Part shown: one piece after another, positions 7,243 to 15,135 of the stretch
How positions within the stretch are numbered: position 1 is the stretch's first letter
How the letters are laid out: each line of letters begins with the position of its first letter
NCBI GenBank assembly: GCA_963696625.1
Contig: CAVOKZ010000021.1
Coordinates: 1-50,721, forward strand
From: JAWVFN01 sp963696625
GTDB lineage: Bacteria > Actinomycetota > Thermoleophilia > Solirubrobacterales > 70-9
Reading direction: 5' to 3'
DNA length: 50,721 nt
Translations under genes and position numbers: made by a program
The notes under the pieces: generated by a model
What the model saw: only the letters and a program-made list of their open reading frames with translations
What the model was told of the DNA's origin: nothing
The model's database searches: none

Positions 7243-8910
7243 TCAGGCCGTTGCGCGGTGGCGGTCGATGATGCGCCCGAAGTCGGTGCCGGCCGGCAGC
7301 GTTCCGAACGCCTGGCCCCAGTCGCCGCCGAGCCGCGACGCGCAGAACGCGTCGGCGACAGCCTCGTCACCGAAGCGCACCAGCAGCGAGCCCTGGAGGG
7401 CGAGCGCCATGCGCTCGACGATGCGGCGGGCCCGGGTCTCGATCTCGGTCATGTCGGTCAGCTCGGAGCGGATCGCCTCGACCTCGGCCGCGACGCGCGG
7501 CTCCGAGCCGCCCTCGGCGACCTCGGCGAAGAACGCCTCGACCGACTCGGGCTTGGTCACCATCGCGCGCAGCACGTCGAGCGCCTGCACATTTCCCGAG
7601 CCCTCCCAGATGCCGTTCAGCGGTGACTCGCGGAACAGCATCGGCAGCCCCGACTCCTCGACGAAGCCGTTGCCGCCGAGGCACTCGAGCGACTCGCCGG
7701 CGTGGGCGACCGCGCGCTTGCAGGTCCAGTACTTGAGCACCGGGTTGGCGAGGCGCCGGAAGATCTTGGCGTCCTCTGAGCCCGCGGCCTGCTCGTCGAA
7801 CGCGCGGGCCATCCGCATCGCCGAGATCGTCGCCGCCTCGGACTCGATCGCCAGGTCGGCGAGCACGTTGCGCATCAGCGGCTGGTCGATCAGCTCCTTG
7901 CCGAACGCCGCGCGGTGGTCGGCGTGGTTGATCGCCTGGCTGACCCCGACGCGCATGCCGGTGGCCGCGCCGAGCTGGCAGTCGAGCCGGGTCGAGTTGA
8001 CCATCTCGATGATCGTCCGCACGCCCGCGCCCTCCTCGCCGACCATTCGCGCCCAGGCGCCGTCGAACTCGATCTCGCTTGACGCGTTGGAGCGGTTGCC
8101 GAGCTTGTCTTTCAATCTCTGAAGGCGATAGGTGTTGCGCTCGCCGTCCGGGGTCCAGCGGGGGAAGAGGAAGCATGAGATCCCGCCCTCGGCCTGGGCC
8201 AGAATCAGGAAGGCGTCGCACATCGGCGCCGACACGAACCACTTGTGGCCGGTGATCTCGTACTCGGCGCCGGGCCCGCCGCCGTTGACCGGCTTGGCGA
8301 CCGTCGTGTTCGCGCGCACGTCGGAGCCGCCCTGCTTTTCGGTCATCCCCATTCCGGCGAGGGATCCGTGCTTCTCGGTCGCCGGCCTGTTGGTCCCGTC
8401 GTAGGAGTTGGAGCTGAAGCGCGGCTCCCACTCGGAGGCCAGCTCGGGCTGGTGACGGAGCGCCGGGATCACCGAATAGGTCATCGAGATCGGGCAGCCG
8501 ACTCCGGCCTCGGCCTGCGAGAAGCACATGAACGACGCCGCACGGGCGACGTGGGCTCCGGGCTGGGAGTCGGTCCACGGCAGCGAGTGGAGCCCGAAGC
8601 CGACGGCGGCGCCGAGCAGCTCGTGCCAGGCCGGGTGGAACTCGGCCTCGTCGATGCGGTTGCCGTAGCGGTCGTGCGTCTTCAGCTTCGGCGGGTTCTG
8701 GTTGGCCTGGAAGCCGAGCTCGATCGCGCGCGAGCTGCCGGCGAACTCGCCCACGGCGGAGATCCCCTCGCTGGCCCAGTCGGCCCCCTCGCGCTCGACG
8801 GCCTCCTTCAGCACCGCGTTGGTTTCGAAGAGGTTGTAGTCGGCGAGAGGAGGGGCCTGGTTTGAGACCTCGTGGGTGCGGACTCCGGTCGGACGTTCAA
8901 GCGTTGACAT
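7243..8910 (-). CDS. AidB-like acyl-CoA dehydrogenase
   Basis: A 555-residue flavoprotein, longer than ordinary acyl-CoA dehydrogenases (about 380-400) but right for the AidB group. The start THEVSNQAPPLADYNLFETN and the segment LKEAVEREGADW match AidB-type N-termini. The middle has the FAD/substrate region (MGMTEKQGGSDVRANTT) and the C-terminal helical domain has LGGNGFVEESGLPMLFRE. AidB proteins bind FAD and some bind DNA in alkylation response, but many relatives are probably catabolic. I infer acyl-CoA oxidation because a broken crotonase lies downstream. The ATG at 8910 lies inside the end of the TetR gene (14-base overlap), so the two form one operon. Confidence 0.85.
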   Translation of the reverse strand: MSTLERPTGVRTHEVSNQAPPLADYNLFETNAVLKEAVEREGADWASEGISAVGEFAGSSRAIELGFQANQNPPKLKTHDRYGNRIDEAEFHPAWHELLGAAVGFGLHSLPWTDSQPGAHVARAASFMCFSQAEAGVGCPISMTYSVIPALRHQPELASEWEPRFSSNSYDGTNRPATEKHGSLAGMGMTEKQGGSDVRANTTVAKPVNGGGPGAEYEITGHKWFVSAPMCDAFLILAQAEGGISCFLFPRWTPDGERNTYRLQRLKDKLGNRSNASSEIEFDGAWARMVGEEGAGVRTIIEMVNSTRLDCQLGAATGMRVGVSQAINHADHRAAFGKELIDQPLMRNVLADLAIESEAATISAMRMARAFDEQAAGSEDAKIFRRLANPVLKYWTCKRAVAHAGESLECLGGNGFVEESGLPMLFRESPLNGIWEGSGNVQALDVLRAMVTKPESVEAFFAEVAEGGSEPRVAAEVEAIRSELTDMTEIETRARRIVERMALALQGSLLVRFGDEAVADAFCASRLGGDWGQAFGTLPAGTDFGRIIDRHRATA

Positions 8911-9523
8911 ATGCGGGTTCCTTTCCGATTGCGCGAATGCAGAAGCTGACAAGGGATTCGATCGCCGGCTCGGGGTCGGAGCGGTCGGCGGGGGAGAGCG
9001 GGCCGACCATCGCCTCGCCGATCGCGCCGACTAGCGCGGCGGCCGTGGCCTCGGGGTCCTGGTCGGGCAGCTCGCCGGAGCCGACGCCGTCGGCGAGGAC
9101 CCCCGCGAGGACGTCGCGGTAGCTGTGGCGGAAGCGGAGGCGCTCGGCCTCGACCGCGGGGTCCACGGGCTCGGCGAGCAGCGCCCAGGCGAGGCGAGGG
9201 TTGGCGAGGGCCCGGCGGGCGAAGGCGACGGCGCCTGCCGCGACGCGGTCCGTGGCCGAGACATCGGTGCTTGCGGCTGCCGCTTCGCGCATTGCGTCGA
9301 CCTCGCGCTGCGAGGCCTCGCGGAAGACCTCGGCGAAGAGGTCGGACTTCGAGGGGAAGTGGCGGTAGACGGTGCCGACGGCGATTCCGGCGCGATCGGC
9401 GACCGCGGCGACCGGCGCGGCGACGTAGCCGCCCTCGGAGATCAGCTCGAGCGCGGCGGCGACGATCCGCTCGCGGACCTCGGCCTTGCGCGCTTCTGTC
9501 TTCTCAGTAGGCCGGTAGGCCAC
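8897..9523 (-). CDS. TetR-family transcriptional regulator
   Basis: About 208 residues. The N-terminal helix-turn-helix is typical of TetR: RERIVAAALELISEGG, then VAAVADRAGIAVGTVYRHF and PSKSDLFAEVF. The C-terminal ligand domain is unassigned. The frame is open far upstream, but the domain fits a GTG at 9523 (start VAYRPTEK); no clear ribosome site is visible. It overlaps the start of the AidB-like gene, so it likely controls its own operon. A 16-base inverted repeat just upstream (9532-9547), overlapping a weak promoter, is a candidate operator. Divergent icd starts at 9564 and might be affected too. Confidence 0.85.
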   Translation of the reverse strand: MAYRPTEKTEARKAEVRERIVAAALELISEGGYVAAPVAAVADRAGIAVGTVYRHFPSKSDLFAEVFREASQREVDAMREAAAASTDVSATDRVAAGAVAFARRALANPRLAWALLAEPVDPAVEAERLRFRHSYRDVLAGVLADGVGSGELPDQDPEATAAALVGAIGEAMVGPLSPADRSDPEPAIESLVSFCIRAIGKEPAYVNA

Positions 9524-9530
9524 GGCAAGG

Positions 9531-9559
9531 AGTGAACCACGATTCACAGCTTGAGTCAA
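9531..9559 (-). promoter_or_regulatory. candidate promoter and TetR operator
   Basis: On the minus strand, TTGACT (9554-9559) is followed 17 bases later by TTCACT (9531-9536), a plausible weak promoter for the TetR-acyl-CoA dehydrogenase operon. Between and over them lies the inverted repeat GTGAA-N6-TTCAC (9532-9547), well placed for autorepression. Seen in sequence only. Confidence 0.4.
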
Positions 9560-9563
9560 GGGT

Positions 9564-10823
9564 GTGGCCGAAAACGCTCCATCTATAGGGTTCACGGTCC
9601 GCGTGGACAAGATCAAAGTAAAGAACCCGGTCGTCGAGCTCGACGGCGACGAGATGACCCGGATCATCTGGGCCTTCATCAAGGACAAGCTGATCCTGCC
9701 CTATCTCGACGTCGAGCTGAAGTACTTCGACCTCTCGATCGAGAGCCGCGACGCGAGCGACGACCAGATCACGGTCGACGCGGCCAACGCGATCTCCGAG
9801 CATGGGGTCGGAGTCAAGTGCGCGACGATCACCCCGGACGAAGCGCGGGTCGAGGAGTTCGGCCTTAAGGAGATGTACCGCTCGCCCAACGGGACGATCC
9901 GCAACATCCTCGGCGGGGTCATCTTCCGCGAGCCGATCGTGATCTCCAACGTGCCGCGCCTGGTCCCGGGCTGGACCAAGCCGATCGTGATCGGCCGTCA
10001 CGCCTTCGGCGACCAGTACCGGGCGACCGACACGCTGATTCCCGGCGACGGCAAGCTGACTCTGAATTTCGTGCCCAACGGCGACGGCGAGGCGATCGAG
10101 CTCGACGTCTTCGACTTTCCCGAGGGCGGTGGGATCGCGATGGCGATGTACAACCTCGACGACTCGATCCGCGACTTCGCCCGCGCCTCGCTCGGCTACG
10201 GCCTCGAGCGCGGCTGGCCCGTCTACATGTCGACCAAGAACACGATCCTCAAGACCTACGACGGGCGCTTCAAGGACCTGTTCCAGGAGGTCTTCGACGC
10301 CGAGTTCAAGGACGAGTTCGAGAAGGCGGGCCTCACCTACGAGCACCGGCTGATCGACGACATGGTCGCCGCCTCGCTCAAGTGGGAGGGCGGCTACGTC
10401 TGGGCCTGCAAGAACTACGACGGCGACGTCCAGTCCGACACGGTCGCCCAGGGCTTCGGCTCGCTGGGGCTGATGACGAGCGTGCTGCGCTCGGCCGACG
10501 GCAAGACGGTCGAGGCCGAGGCCGCGCACGGCACCGTCACCCGCCACTTCCGCCAGCACCAGAAGGGCGAGAAGACCTCGACCAACCCGATCGCTTCGAT
10601 CTTCGCCTGGACCCGCGGCCTCGCCGCGCGCGGGCGGATGGACGACACCCCCGAGGTCACCGATTTCGCCGAGACGCTCGAACGCGTCTGTGTGCAAACC
10701 GTGGAGGAGGGGAAGATGACCAAGGACCTGGCGCTGCTGATCGGCCCCGATCAGCCGTGGCAGACGACCGAGGAATTCCTCGCCTCGATCGACGAGAACC
10801 TGCGCTCCGCAATGTCCTCCTAA
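9564..10823 (+). CDS. icd: NADP-dependent isocitrate dehydrogenase (eukaryote-like homodimeric type)
   Basis: A 419-residue enzyme that converts isocitrate to 2-oxoglutarate and CO2 in the TCA cycle. It belongs to the IDH subfamily shared with eukaryotic IDP: NPVVELDGDEMTRIIW at the N-terminus, SPNGTIRNILGG, the substrate region RLVPGWTKPIVIGRHAFGDQ, the metal-ligand region around LIDDMVA, and KNYDGDVQSD. The C-terminal AAHGTVTRHFRQHQKG binds NADP. The GTG at 9564 is the longest start. A GTG at 9603, giving VDKIKVKNPVVE, matches the usual N-terminus better and may be the real one. It is divergent from the TetR gene. mdh follows after an intervening DUF559 element. Confidence 0.93.
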   Translation: MAENAPSIGFTVRVDKIKVKNPVVELDGDEMTRIIWAFIKDKLILPYLDVELKYFDLSIESRDASDDQITVDAANAISEHGVGVKCATITPDEARVEEFGLKEMYRSPNGTIRNILGGVIFREPIVISNVPRLVPGWTKPIVIGRHAFGDQYRATDTLIPGDGKLTLNFVPNGDGEAIELDVFDFPEGGGIAMAMYNLDDSIRDFARASLGYGLERGWPVYMSTKNTILKTYDGRFKDLFQEVFDAEFKDEFEKAGLTYEHRLIDDMVAASLKWEGGYVWACKNYDGDVQSDTVAQGFGSLGLMTSVLRSADGKTVEAEAAHGTVTRHFRQHQKGEKTSTNPIASIFAWTRGLAARGRMDDTPEVTDFAETLERVCVQTVEEGKMTKDLALLIGPDQPWQTTEEFLASIDENLRSAMSS

Positions 10824-10847
10824 CCCCGCGCGCATCGAACCCTGGGC

Positions 10848-10886
10848 GTGTCGCTTTTTCCTCCGCCACGGTGCAATAAGCGACAC
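10848..10886 (+). repeat. 39-bp palindromic repeat, copy A
   Basis: Nine-base arms GTGTCGCTT and AAGCGACAC around a 21-base centre containing CTCCGCCACGGTG. Same length and arms as copies B (10920-10958) and C (11876-11914). It lies 24 bases after the icd stop. Confidence 0.85.
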
Positions 10887-10919
10887 CGGTCGCGTTTGGC
10901 CGAGCTGCTCCCAGGTTGT

Positions 10920-10958
10920 GTGTCGCTTATTGCACGGTGATGGTGGATTAAGCGACAC
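10920..10958 (-). repeat. 39-bp palindromic repeat, copy B
   Basis: Identical 9-base arms to copies A and C. Its centre, read on the minus strand, aligns base for base with theirs (shared CC..., AC-GTG core), so it is inverted relative to them. The stop codon (TAA, 10948-10950) and last codons of the DUF559 gene are made from this repeat. Confidence 0.85.
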
Positions 10959-11895
10959 GGGCTTGGGAGGTGGGGCCGTGCTGGGCGAGGACACGGCCGA
11001 TCCTGTTCCCGACCACGGCCTGCCGTTTGGTCACGTCCCACCAGGTGAAGCGCAGGGTCCGGTAGCCGAGGGCCGCGAGGCTCGTGTCGCGGTCGCGATC
11101 TGCCTGGAAGGCGCGGCGGGTCCCGTGCGTGGCGCGCCCGTCGAGCTCGACGACGAGTGCCGCCTTGGGCCAAAGGAAATCCGCGACGAAGCCCTCGATA
11201 GGCGTGTTCACCAGCGGCGTCGGGAGATTCTGTCGGCGACAAAGGGCGAGGAACCGTTCCTCGAGCTGACTGCGCGTGATGGTCGATCCAACCTCATGAC
11301 GGGCGAGCAGCGCACGCAGCCGACGATTTCCAGGGTGCCCGCGATGGTTGCGGGCGATCGCGAACAGCGACTCTGCGTCGCATAGCCTCAGCCGCTCGGC
11401 TTCGTCAGCCGCGCGCTCGAGCGGCCGCCGCTGCAGGCGCCCGGCGATGTCGAGAAGCGTACGCGCCGGGGTCGTGACGGGGATCCCGCGTTCCAGGGCG
11501 ACTTCGTCCTCGTACAAGGTGCGTAGGCGATGAATGTAGATGCCCGCTCGGCGCTGCCTTCCCGCTGTCGAGGGCACGGCTACATGAACCGTTTCCTCGC
11601 TCGCTTCGGCTCGAATCGTCCAGAGGGCGGCGGCCGAAGCGTGGCTGAGCGCTGCCGAGGACCCGGCGGCGAGGACCGCCGCCATCCACCGTCCTTCGCG
11701 TGTCAGTCCTCGGTGACCGACTGCATAGACGCCGCGGTGTACGCGATGGAGCCAACCGTTTGCGACGCGATGCTCGACGCGACGCGGGCTGAGGCCGAGC
11801 GCATAGAGTTGCCGAGCGCCGACGACCCCATACTGGCGCTCGGCGAGGCTGGCGACAGTGGCCAATCCCCGCTGCGTGTCGCTTGTTTCTCCCAT
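10948..11895 (-). CDS. AbiEi-like N-terminal domain plus DUF559 (Vsr-fold) nuclease domain protein
   Basis: A 315-residue protein. The N-terminal half (about 12-160) looks like the AbiEi-type antitoxin winged helix and following domain: LAERQYGVVGARQLYALG, then RVHRGVYAVGH and TTPARTLLDIA. The C-terminal part (about 205-305) is a DUF559/PD-(D/E)XK-like domain with E212/E213, D239 (GFVADF), E250 and D252 (VVELDG), and a RDRDTSLAALGYRTLRFTW segment; all expected catalytic acids are present. No partner AbiEii toxin is adjacent, so it is probably not a standard type IV module. The ATG at 11895 has no ribosome site and lies inside repeat C. A TTG at 11865 just past the repeat, giving LATVASLAERQ, may be the true start. 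Confidence 0.75.
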   Translation of the reverse strand: MGETSDTQRGLATVASLAERQYGVVGARQLYALGLSPRRVEHRVANGWLHRVHRGVYAVGHRGLTREGRWMAAVLAAGSSAALSHASAAALWTIRAEASEETVHVAVPSTAGRQRRAGIYIHRLRTLYEDEVALERGIPVTTPARTLLDIAGRLQRRPLERAADEAERLRLCDAESLFAIARNHRGHPGNRRLRALLARHEVGSTITRSQLEERFLALCRRQNLPTPLVNTPIEGFVADFLWPKAALVVELDGRATHGTRRAFQADRDRDTSLAALGYRTLRFTWWDVTKRQAVVGNRIGRVLAQHGPTSQARVA

Positions 11896-11914
11896 ACGGT
11901 GGGTGAAGCGACAC
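11876..11914 (+). repeat. 39-bp palindromic repeat, copy C
   Basis: Arms extend to 12 bases here (TGCGTGTCGCTT and its complement, 11873-11917). The annotated ATG of the DUF559 gene (11893-11895) lies in the centre of this copy. The orientation is opposite to copy B at the other end of the gene. Confidence 0.85.
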
Positions 11915-11968
11915 GCAACGCTGGCTCGTCCCCCTGAAACAGACTTCCGAAGCTAAGGAGACACAGAC

Positions 11969-12955
11969 GTGAGCGATTCAACAGTCAAGGTCACCGTCAC
12001 CGGAGCCGCCGGCCAGATCGGCTACGCGATCCTCTTCCGCATCGCCAGCGGCCAGATGCTCGGCGACGATCAGCCGGTCCACCTCTCGCTGCTCGAGATC
12101 CCAGACGCCGTCAAGGCCGCCGAGGGCACCGCGATGGAGCTCGACGACTGCGCCTTCCCGCTGCTGGCGGGTATCGACATCCACGACGACCCGAAGGCCG
12201 CGTTCGACGGAGTCAACGTCGGCCTGCTCGTCGGCGCCCGCCCCCGCGGGCCGGGAATGGAGCGCGCCGACCTGCTCGAGGCCAACGGCGCGATCTTCAA
12301 GCCCCAGGGCGAGGCGATCAACGCCGGCGCCGCCGCCGACGTCCGCATCCTCGTCGTCGGCAACCCGGCCAACACCAACTGCCTGATCGCCAAGTCGAAC
12401 GCGCCCGATGTTCCCGCCGAGCGGTTCACGGCGATGATGCGCCTCGACCACAACCGCGCCGTCGCGCAGCTCGCCAAGAAGACCGGCGCCACGGTTGCGG
12501 ACGTCACCAACATGGGCGTCTGGGGCAACCACTCGCCGACCCAGTACCCCGACCTGGTCAACGCCAAGGTCAAGGGGGAATCCGCGTGGGATGCGGTCGG
12601 CGACGAGAAGTGGATCGCCGAGGAGTACATCCCGACGGTCGGCAAGCGCGGCGCCGCGATCATCGACGCCCGCGGAGCTTCCAGCGCCGCGTCGGCCGCG
12701 AACGCGGCGATCGACCACGTCCACGACTGGGTCCTCGGATCCGGCGGCGACACCGTCTCGATGGGCATCCCCTCGACCGGCGACTACGAGATCCCCGAGG
12801 GGATCATCTGCGGCCATCCGTGCACCGCCGACGGCGGCGAGTACAAGATCGCCGAAGGGCTCGAGATCACCGATTTCTCGCGTGAGCGAATTGATGCGAG
12901 CGTCGCCGAATTGCAGGAAGAGCGCGACTCTGTCGAGAAGCTGGGGTTGATCTAG
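11969..12955 (+). CDS. mdh: malate dehydrogenase
   Basis: A 328-residue NAD-dependent enzyme interconverting malate and oxaloacetate. Visible motifs are the nucleotide-binding VTVTGAAGQIGYAILFR at residues 8-24, the substrate loop (LLVGARPRGPGMERADLL), VVGNPANTNCLIA, the Asp-bearing MMRLDHNRA, and the catalytic His in GVWGNHSP. It is of the animal-cytosolic/actinobacterial MDH group. The GTG start is preceded by AAGGAG about 9 bases upstream. It lies just downstream of the DUF559 gene, on the other strand, and near icd, in line with a dispersed TCA gene cluster. Confidence 0.93.
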   Translation: MSDSTVKVTVTGAAGQIGYAILFRIASGQMLGDDQPVHLSLLEIPDAVKAAEGTAMELDDCAFPLLAGIDIHDDPKAAFDGVNVGLLVGARPRGPGMERADLLEANGAIFKPQGEAINAGAAADVRILVVGNPANTNCLIAKSNAPDVPAERFTAMMRLDHNRAVAQLAKKTGATVADVTNMGVWGNHSPTQYPDLVNAKVKGESAWDAVGDEKWIAEEYIPTVGKRGAAIIDARGASSAASAANAAIDHVHDWVLGSGGDTVSMGIPSTGDYEIPEGIICGHPCTADGGEYKIAEGLEITDFSRERIDASVAELQEERDSVEKLGLI

Positions 12956-12979
12956 GAAACCCCAACCTCGGGAGGGAAC

Positions 12980-14656
12980 GTGCGCGGGACGAAGTCGAAG
13001 TCGCTGGTGGTGGTCGCGGGGGCGATCGCCGCCGCAATATCCATCGCGGGGGGCAGCGCCCTCGGCAACCAGGGGGACCTCGATCCCTCGTTCAGCGACG
13101 ACGGCAAGCTGGTGATCGACGTAGACCACGGCGCGGCGAACGGAGTCGCGGTCGACAAGAAGGGCCGTACCGTCCTCGCCGGGTGGGTCGACCCGCCCGG
13201 GCCCGACACCAGCGACGTCGCCGTCGAGCGGCTGCTGCCGAACGGCAGCCCGGACGCCTCCTTTTCGGGCGATGGCGTCGCCACCCTCGACACCAGCGGA
13301 AGCGGGGCGTTCGACCGCGCGAGTGCGGTGGCGATCGACACCCTCAACCAGGTCGTGGTCGCGGGCAGCGGGCCGGAAGACTCGGTGATCGCCCTGTTCA
13401 CCGAGGCAGGAGCGCCTGACCCGGGCTTCGGCGGCGGCGACGGCATCTTCGAACAGGACTTCGGCTCGGGCAGCGAGGACCTGCTCACCGACGTGGCGCT
13501 CGATCCGACCGGCCGTCCGGTCGCGGCGGGCTCGGTCGGTAACGCCGGGTCGCGCAACTTCCTCGTCGTGCGGCTGAACAACGCGGGAGCGGCGGACACG
13601 GGCTTCGGGGGCGGTGACGGCTTCGAGGACGTCAACGTCAACTCGGTCGCCAGCAACGACTTCGCGCGGGGCCTGGCGCTCGACAGCCAGGGGCGGATCG
13701 TCCTCGCCGGCAGCACCGAGCTCGCCGGGGGCGACTCGAACTTCGCCGCCGTCCGCTTCACCAAGGACGGGCTGCTCGACACCGCTTACGGCAACCCCGT
13801 GACCCCGGGCAGGATGATCACGCTGATGGCGTCCCAGAACGGCAGCGAGGACGACGACCGCGCCGAGGACGTCGTCGCCGTCGCCGGCGACAAGGTCGTG
13901 CTCGCCGGCACAGCCGAACAGGCCGGCCTCGGCCACGAGTTCGCGCTGCTGCGCCTCGACGCGAACGGCAACCCGGACCCCAGCTTCAGCGGCGACGGCA
14001 AGGCCTATGTCAGCTTCGGCAGCAACGAGGACGAGAGCGTCGGGGGGATCACCGCCGACGACGACAAGAAACTGGTCGTCGCCGGAGCCTCCAGGGCGCC
14101 CGGAGGGGCGGACCGGCAGTTCGCGCTGGCGCGGCTCACCGCCAAGGGCGCGCTCGACAAGAACTTCAGCGGTGACGGGATCACCACCACCGATCTTGGA
14201 ACCGGCGACGACACGGCGAACGCCGTTGCGATCGATCCGATCACCAAGCGGATCGTCGCCGCGGGTGACGAGGACAGTGGGGCCGATCCCAATCTCGCCG
14301 TCGCCCGCTACGAGGGCGCGTCGCGCTGCGCCGGCCAGATCCCGACGATCGTCGGCACCGACGACCCCGATGAGCTTCGCGGCACCAAGAAGCAGGACGT
14401 GATCACCGGCGAGGGCGGCGGCGACACGATCAAGGGCGCCAAGGGAGCCGACGTCGTCTGCGGCGAGGGCGGCAAGGACCGGATCGTCGGCGGCAAGGGC
14501 AACGACAACCTCCACGGCAACGGCGGCCCCGACAACATCCTCGCCGGCAAGGGCAGGGACAAGGCATTCGGCGAGAAGGGCAAGGACAAGCTCAAGGGCG
14601 GGCCCGGCAAGGACAAGCTCAAGGGCGGGCCCGGCAAGGACCTCATCATCAAGTAA
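12980..14656 (+). CDS. secreted delta-60 repeat protein with RTX-like C-terminal repeats
   Basis: A 558-residue exported protein of unknown role. An N-terminal basic region and hydrophobic stretch (VVVAGAIAAAISIAGGSALG) act as signal peptide. Residues 33-445 hold a series of delta-60 beta-propeller-like repeats, recognisable by D-P-S/G-F-S/G...G-DG units followed about 30 residues later by G-R-IVLAG. The last 100 residues are glycine/aspartate nonapeptides (GGxGxDxLx type), as in hemolysin-type calcium-binding repeats, ending in two identical KGGPGKDKL units. GTG start with GGGAGG 5-6 bases upstream. Probably a surface or extracellular calcium-binding protein. Confidence 0.85.
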   Translation: MRGTKSKSLVVVAGAIAAAISIAGGSALGNQGDLDPSFSDDGKLVIDVDHGAANGVAVDKKGRTVLAGWVDPPGPDTSDVAVERLLPNGSPDASFSGDGVATLDTSGSGAFDRASAVAIDTLNQVVVAGSGPEDSVIALFTEAGAPDPGFGGGDGIFEQDFGSGSEDLLTDVALDPTGRPVAAGSVGNAGSRNFLVVRLNNAGAADTGFGGGDGFEDVNVNSVASNDFARGLALDSQGRIVLAGSTELAGGDSNFAAVRFTKDGLLDTAYGNPVTPGRMITLMASQNGSEDDDRAEDVVAVAGDKVVLAGTAEQAGLGHEFALLRLDANGNPDPSFSGDGKAYVSFGSNEDESVGGITADDDKKLVVAGASRAPGGADRQFALARLTAKGALDKNFSGDGITTTDLGTGDDTANAVAIDPITKRIVAAGDEDSGADPNLAVARYEGASRCAGQIPTIVGTDDPDELRGTKKQDVITGEGGGDTIKGAKGADVVCGEGGKDRIVGGKGNDNLHGNGGPDNILAGKGRDKAFGEKGKDKLKGGPGKDKLKGGPGKDLIIK

Positions 14657-14692
14657 GGCTCTCCACGGTCCACCACAAACCGGGCCCTACCC

Positions 14693-14728
14693 CCGGCGCC
14701 CCCAGACGCGAAGCCCAGGAGGCGCCGG
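14693..14728. repeat. REP-like palindrome, copy 2 (intergenic)
   Basis: CCGGCGCC-C-CC, the 14-base loop AGACGCGAAGCCCA, then GG-A-GGCGCCGG. It has the same plan and loop core as the copy in sdhB (3590-3623), but with different, still self-complementary arm bases. It lies between two convergent genes and could also serve as a transcription stop, though there is no T tract. Confidence 0.6.
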
Positions 14729-14739
14729 TTTCGCGCGCG

Positions 14740-15084
14740 TCAGCGCGCGAAGTAACCGCGGCCGCGCTTCTTGACCAGCTTGTCCTTCTGCAGATCGTTC
14801 ATCACCCGGTACATGTAGTTGGGCTTGATCCCGAGCCGCTGGGCGATCTCCGACGGGTTGATGCCGGGGTTCTCGGTGATCACCTTGAGCGCCTGCTCGG
14901 CGCGGGTGCCGCCCTTGCGGCGCCGTCGCTGCTTGCCGCCGGAGCCGCGGGGCCGGCCGGGGCCGCGGCTGCCACCCAGGTCGCGGAGCGCGCCCTCGAG
15001 CCGCTTGCGCTCGTCGTCGAGCTCGGCGAGGCGCTGTTCGATCAGGCCGCGGGCCTGGTCGACGACGTTTGAGCTGGGGGCCAT
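14740..15084 (-). CDS. small winged-helix DNA-binding protein
   Basis: A 114-residue protein. Residues 1-45 form a charged coiled-coil-like helix (ARGLIEQRLAELDDERKRLE). A Gly/Arg linker with an AT-hook-like GPGRPRG follows, then a MarR/GntR-like winged helix (about 60-112: AEQALKVITENPGINPSEIAQRLG). Its product probably binds DNA as a dimer, and the target is unknown. It is divergent from the hydroxyacid dehydrogenase at 15136, with only 51 bases between starts, so it could regulate that gene or itself. A TAACTGT-like repeat near 15103-15138 is too weak to call. Confidence 0.7.
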   Translation of the reverse strand: MAPSSNVVDQARGLIEQRLAELDDERKRLEGALRDLGGSRGPGRPRGSGGKQRRRRKGGTRAEQALKVITENPGINPSEIAQRLGIKPNYMYRVMNDLQKDKLVKKRGRGYFAR

Positions 15085-15135
15085 AGGGTGTGTGTCCTTT
15101 CAGTAAGCGGTAAGTGTGAGTAACAAATCGTAACT

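Larger units (their letters stand above)
10920..11914 (-). mobile_element. candidate palindrome-bounded DUF559 gene unit
   Basis: One gene occupies nearly all the space between inverted 39-bp palindromes B and C, and it sits between two TCA genes (icd, mdh) that would otherwise be neighbours. Inverted, hairpin-forming ends around a nuclease gene resemble the layout of hairpin-ended insertion units. No target-site duplication was recognised, and no known transposase is present, so mobility is inference. Confidence 0.35.

Noticed and set aside
9504..10994. Long antisense open frame over icd
   Set aside because: It mirrors the icd coding frame in GC-rich DNA, has no recognisable domain, and icd itself is certain.
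10948..11895. Type IV toxin-antitoxin antitoxin (AbiEi) of a complete module
   Set aside because: No AbiEii nucleotidyltransferase toxin is next to it, and the C-terminal half is a nuclease-like domain.
14576..14640. Exact 27-base tandem repeat resembling a CRISPR-like or satellite repeat
   Set aside because: It encodes two KGGPGKDKL units inside the RTX-like region of the delta-60 protein and has no spacers. No CRISPR array was seen anywhere.
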